Below the pieces are notes generated by a model that searched no databases, was not told the origin of the DNA, and saw only the letters and a program-made list of their open reading frames with translations. Positions 13,628 to 14,471 of a DNA stretch of 14,471 nucleotides are shown in pieces; the stretch's first letter is position 1; every line of letters begins with the position of its first letter. The DNA is taken from contig DEPW01000104.1 of assembly GCA_002358965.1 (NCBI GenBank), forward strand, positions 5,188 to 19,658. Direction: 5' to 3'. The position numbers were made by a program, and so were the translations under genes. Origin of the DNA: Bacteroidales bacterium UBA3382. GTDB taxonomy: Bacteria > Bacteroidota > Bacteroidia > Bacteroidales > UBA932.

Positions 13628-14471
13628 TATACCATCTGTTCGAATATTTAAAAGGGATAACCGATTTTCCAGGTTCGGGGCTCATGCAATACATCTCCGT
13701 CAGGGCCGTGTGCGCGAGCCTGCTGTCCATCATAATGTCGCTGATATTCGGGAAGAAGATCATCCGTCTGCTCCAGCGCAGACAGATCGGAGAAGAGATA
13801 AGGGATCTCGGACTCGAGGGACAGCTGCAGAAAAAGGGGACCCCGACGATGGGAGGCATCATCATTCTCATGTCGATCCTCGTCCCGGTGGTGCTGTTCA
13901 GCGACCTGACCAATTTTTATGTGATACTGCTGATAGCGACCCTGATTTGGCTCGGAGGACTCGGATTCGCGGACGATTATATCAAGGTATACCGCAAAAA
14001 CAAGAACGGACTTAGCGAGAGGAAGAAGCTCATCGGCCAGATACTGCTCGGAATCCTCGTCGGGACGGCGGTACTGCTGCACGAAGGCATGCATACCATG
14101 CCGGCGACCACCATACCGTTCGTCAAGAACCATGAATTCGACTACAGCACCCTGAGCCCGTTCTGCGGAGCTTTCGGGGAAATATTCACTTGGGCAGTCT
14201 ACATCATCGTCATCATCCTTGTGATTACGGCCTGCTCCAACGCCTCCAACCTCACGGACGGGATGGACGGACTGGCCACCGGCATATCGGCCATAGTAGG
14301 CACCGCCCTGGGAGTGCTGGCCTATTTGTCCGGAAATATCAACGATGCCGCATACCTTAATATAATGTACATACCCGGCAGCGGCGAACTTGTGGTCTAC
14401 GCCGCCGCGTTCATCGGAGCATTAGTGGGATTCCTATGGTACAACGCCTTCCCGGCACAAGTATTCATGGG
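13624..14471 (+). CDS. mraY: Phospho-MurNAc-pentapeptide transferase, 3' end missing
   Basis: Integral membrane enzyme that moves phospho-MurNAc-pentapeptide onto undecaprenyl phosphate to make lipid I. 282 codons are visible and the frame is open to the window edge, so the C terminus lies beyond. Conserved elements: SVRA (25-28), KKGTPTMGGI (70-79), the aspartate pair Asp117-Asp118 in GFADDYIK, and NLTDGMDGLA (209-218) with Asp212 and Asp215. Several hydrophobic helices are evident (about 28-44, 77-92, 97-115, 138-152, 186-203, 217-236, 255-274). The ATG overlaps the murE stop as ATGA with no Shine-Dalgarno sequence, pointing to translational coupling. Confidence 0.96.
   Translation, partial: MIYHLFEYLKGITDFPGSGLMQYISVRAVCASLLSIIMSLIFGKKIIRLLQRRQIGEEIRDLGLEGQLQKKGTPTMGGIIILMSILVPVVLFSDLTNFYVILLIATLIWLGGLGFADDYIKVYRKNKNGLSERKKLIGQILLGILVGTAVLLHEGMHTMPATTIPFVKNHEFDYSTLSPFCGAFGEIFTWAVYIIVIILVITACSNASNLTDGMDGLATGISAIVGTALGVLAYLSGNINDAAYLNIMYIPGSGELVVYAAAFIGALVGFLWYNAFPAQVFM

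Overview
The window looks like a chromosomal segment from a Bacteroidales-type member of the Bacteroidota. The evidence is the content and order of a division/cell-wall (dcw) cluster (mraZ, rsmH, a short FtsL-like protein, an FtsI with a C-terminal PASTA domain, murE, mraY), DnaX and LptB proteins of Bacteroidota type, and promoter candidates that fit the phylum's -33 TTTG / -7 TAnnTTTG pattern. Base composition is roughly balanced, with many ATA (Ile) and AGG (Arg) codons. I cannot place it below order level by eye. Almost everything is core housekeeping; no CRISPR array, transposase, integrase, rRNA or tRNA was seen.

Layout. Positions 1-421 hold no convincing gene but have unusual structure: a 19-bp inverted repeat (one mismatch) with arms 132 bp apart, a strong minus-strand intrinsic terminator, and upstream of it a sigma-54-like promoter with helically spaced CGCAAA repeats. 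From 422 to 4144 a minus-strand set reads dnaX -> lptB -> sdaA: clamp-loader subunit, LPS-export ATPase, and iron-sulfur serine dehydratase. Back to back with dnaX, the plus-strand set 4206-6981 encodes an exported protein of unknown function, an M16 zinc peptidase and a cation-dependent-type O-methyltransferase. That set converges on, and overlaps by 51 bp, a minus-strand M23 (LytM/MepM-like) lipoprotein with an altered zinc motif.

From 8263 a divergent intergenic region leads into the plus-strand dcw operon, which runs off the right edge within mraY. The mraZ promoter region carries GTGGA/TTGTA units at 10-bp steps, which look like the operator for MraZ itself. The dcw genes are tightly packed (gaps of 14, 4, 2 and 3 bp, then an ATGA overlap at murE/mraY), so they are probably one transcript with translational coupling.

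The genes serve one broad theme: envelope biogenesis (LptB, M23 hydrolase, FtsL/FtsI, MurE, MraY), with replication (DnaX), ribosome modification (RsmH) and amino-acid catabolism (SdaA) alongside. I found no clearly new multi-gene system. The best leads for novelty are the non-coding left end (inverted repeat, possible short sigma-54-driven RNA), the M23 zinc-ligand change, and the unrecognised exported protein overlapping the M16 peptidase gene.
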